A stretch of DNA of 8,314 nt from Acidobacteriota bacterium (lineage in GTDB: Bacteria > Acidobacteriota > Vicinamibacteria > Vicinamibacterales > UBA2999), in assembly GCA_013140955.1 (NCBI GenBank), contig JABFRY010000534.1:1-8314 (forward strand), in the 5' to 3' direction. Of this stretch, positions 7,544 through 8,314 are shown piece by piece (position 1 is the first letter of the stretch; every line of letters begins with the position of its first letter). The notes beneath the pieces were generated by a model. That model was given only the letters and a program-made list of their open reading frames with translations, was not told where the DNA came from and searched no databases. Position numbers and translations under genes: made by a program.

Positions 7544-8314
7544 TCAGCCGGGTGGCAGCGGCAGGTGGCGACCGAACGGCAGCGCCAGCATCGGGGCGAG
7601 GCGCTGCCCGTCGGGGTCCTGGTATTCGGCGATGCCCGTCGTCACGTCGGCCGCGTCCGCGTCCAGCCGCAGGGTGCCGTGCAGGCGATCCCACCAGGAC
7701 AGGCCGCTCGAGTAGTTCGACTGCATCTGCACGGCGTGCACCGAGTGATGGATGGCGTGCATCCGGGGCGAGGCGAGGACGAGGCGCACGAGTCGCTCGG
7801 CGCCGGCCGGGAGCGCGACGTTCGCGTGGTGGAACAGCACGCAGGCGAGTGTCAGGCTCTGCCAGGTGAGCAGCACCGAGGGCGTGACGCCGATCAACAC
7901 GATCTGCAAGCCCCGCCAGGGGATCGACAGCACCAGTTCTCCCGGATGGAACCGCAGGCCCGTCGACGCATCGAGGTCGAGATCTGCGTGGTGGAAGAGG
8001 TGGAACCGCCAGAGCCAGGGCACGCGGTGCGACAGGATGTGCCAGAAGTAGAGCGTGTAGTCGAGCAGCAGGCAGGCGAGGAGGGCCCGCGTCCACCCGG
8101 GCCCGGGCAGCCGTGCCGTGAGGCCCCAGCCCCGTGCGGCGGTGAGCCCTGCCAGCGGCAGGAGCAGGGGCAGTTCGGCCAGCTGCACCGTCACCGCCGC
8201 CAGGCCGGCGGTGGCCAGATTCCGCGAGATGTGCACGGGCCTCGACGCACTGCGGTACCGGCGCGCGCGCCAGCGCCGCTCGAGCCACCAGACGACCGCC
8301 GCGGCCCCCAGGAC
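7544..8314 (-). CDS. Fatty acid hydroxylase/sterol desaturase family protein (5' partial)
   Basis: An integral membrane di-iron enzyme that would hydroxylate or desaturate a lipid. The frame is open to the right edge: 256 residues are visible, and the residues before the GTG at 8236 continue a hydrophobic helix followed by a basic stretch (WWLERRWRARR), which is how these proteins usually begin. The true start therefore lies outside the window. Counting from the edge, the iron-binding histidine set is complete: H92xxxH96, H105xxH108H109, H162H163 and H186xxH189H190. Several hydrophobic helices surround these. The substrate (sterol, hopanoid, fatty acid, ether lipid or carotenoid) cannot be assigned. 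It is convergent with the stress-protein gene. The TGA stop is at 7546-7544. Confidence 0.88.
   Translation of the reverse strand, partial: VLGAAAVVWWLERRWRARRYRSASRPVHISRNLATAGLAAVTVQLAELPLLLPLAGLTAARGWGLTARLPGPGWTRALLACLLLDYTLYFWHILSHRVPWLWRFHLFHHADLDLDASTGLRFHPGELVLSIPWRGLQIVLIGVTPSVLLTWQSLTLACVLFHHANVALPAGAERLVRLVLASPRMHAIHHSVHAVQMQSNYSSGLSWWDRLHGTLRLDADAADVTTGIAEYQDPDGQRLAPMLALPFGRHLPLPPG

Noticed and set aside
7140..8288. A 382-codon minus-strand frame crossing the end of the stress-protein gene and the hydroxylase gene
   Set aside because: It is in a different frame from the hydroxylase, which has all its histidine boxes, and its own translation is low-complexity Ala/Arg/Pro.

Overview
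The window is GC-rich bacterial chromosome, gene-dense, with seven protein-coding genes, two of them cut by the window edges, and no RNA gene, insertion sequence, CRISPR array or phage gene that I can see. The organism is most likely a high-GC soil-type bacterium. Acidobacteriota (for example Vicinamibacteria) is my best guess, from the PknB-type kinase, the fused OtsA-OtsB enzyme, and an exported SRPBCC-like domain of a kind I associate with that phylum. This is an inference from memory; no taxonomic marker is present.

Layout. (1) 2-1249 (+): 3' part of a membrane-anchored Ser/Thr protein kinase gene. (2) 5453-1221 (-): a three-gene run read leftwards: otsAB (trehalose-6-phosphate synthase/phosphatase fusion), a CDP-alcohol phosphatidyltransferase, and an unusual fusion of a GtrA-like membrane domain to an SRPBCC-like domain. 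The third gene is 8 nt from the second and its ribosome binding site overlaps the second gene's stop codon, so coupling is likely. The third gene overlaps the kinase gene tail to tail by 29 bp. (3) 5454-5576: a 123-bp divergent intergenic region that must hold start signals for both directions. (4) 5577-7521 (+): a CaCA-family cation exchanger and, 25 nt downstream, a tandem-domain UspE-like universal stress protein, probably one operon. (5) 7544-8314 (-): a fatty acid hydroxylase/sterol desaturase-family membrane enzyme, open at the right edge and convergent with the stress-protein gene.

How the genes may work together. Trehalose synthesis, ion exchange and a universal stress protein suggest a stress and osmoadaptation neighbourhood. 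The phosphatidyltransferase, the GtrA-like domain (family role: lipid-linked sugar translocation or anchoring) and the di-iron hydroxylase point to envelope lipid or glycolipid work. The most distinctive object is the GtrA-SRPBCC fusion, in which a signal-peptide-like fifth hydrophobic segment joins the domains and would place the SRPBCC domain outside the cytoplasmic membrane. A functional link between trehalose and the lipid genes is a hypothesis from gene order only.
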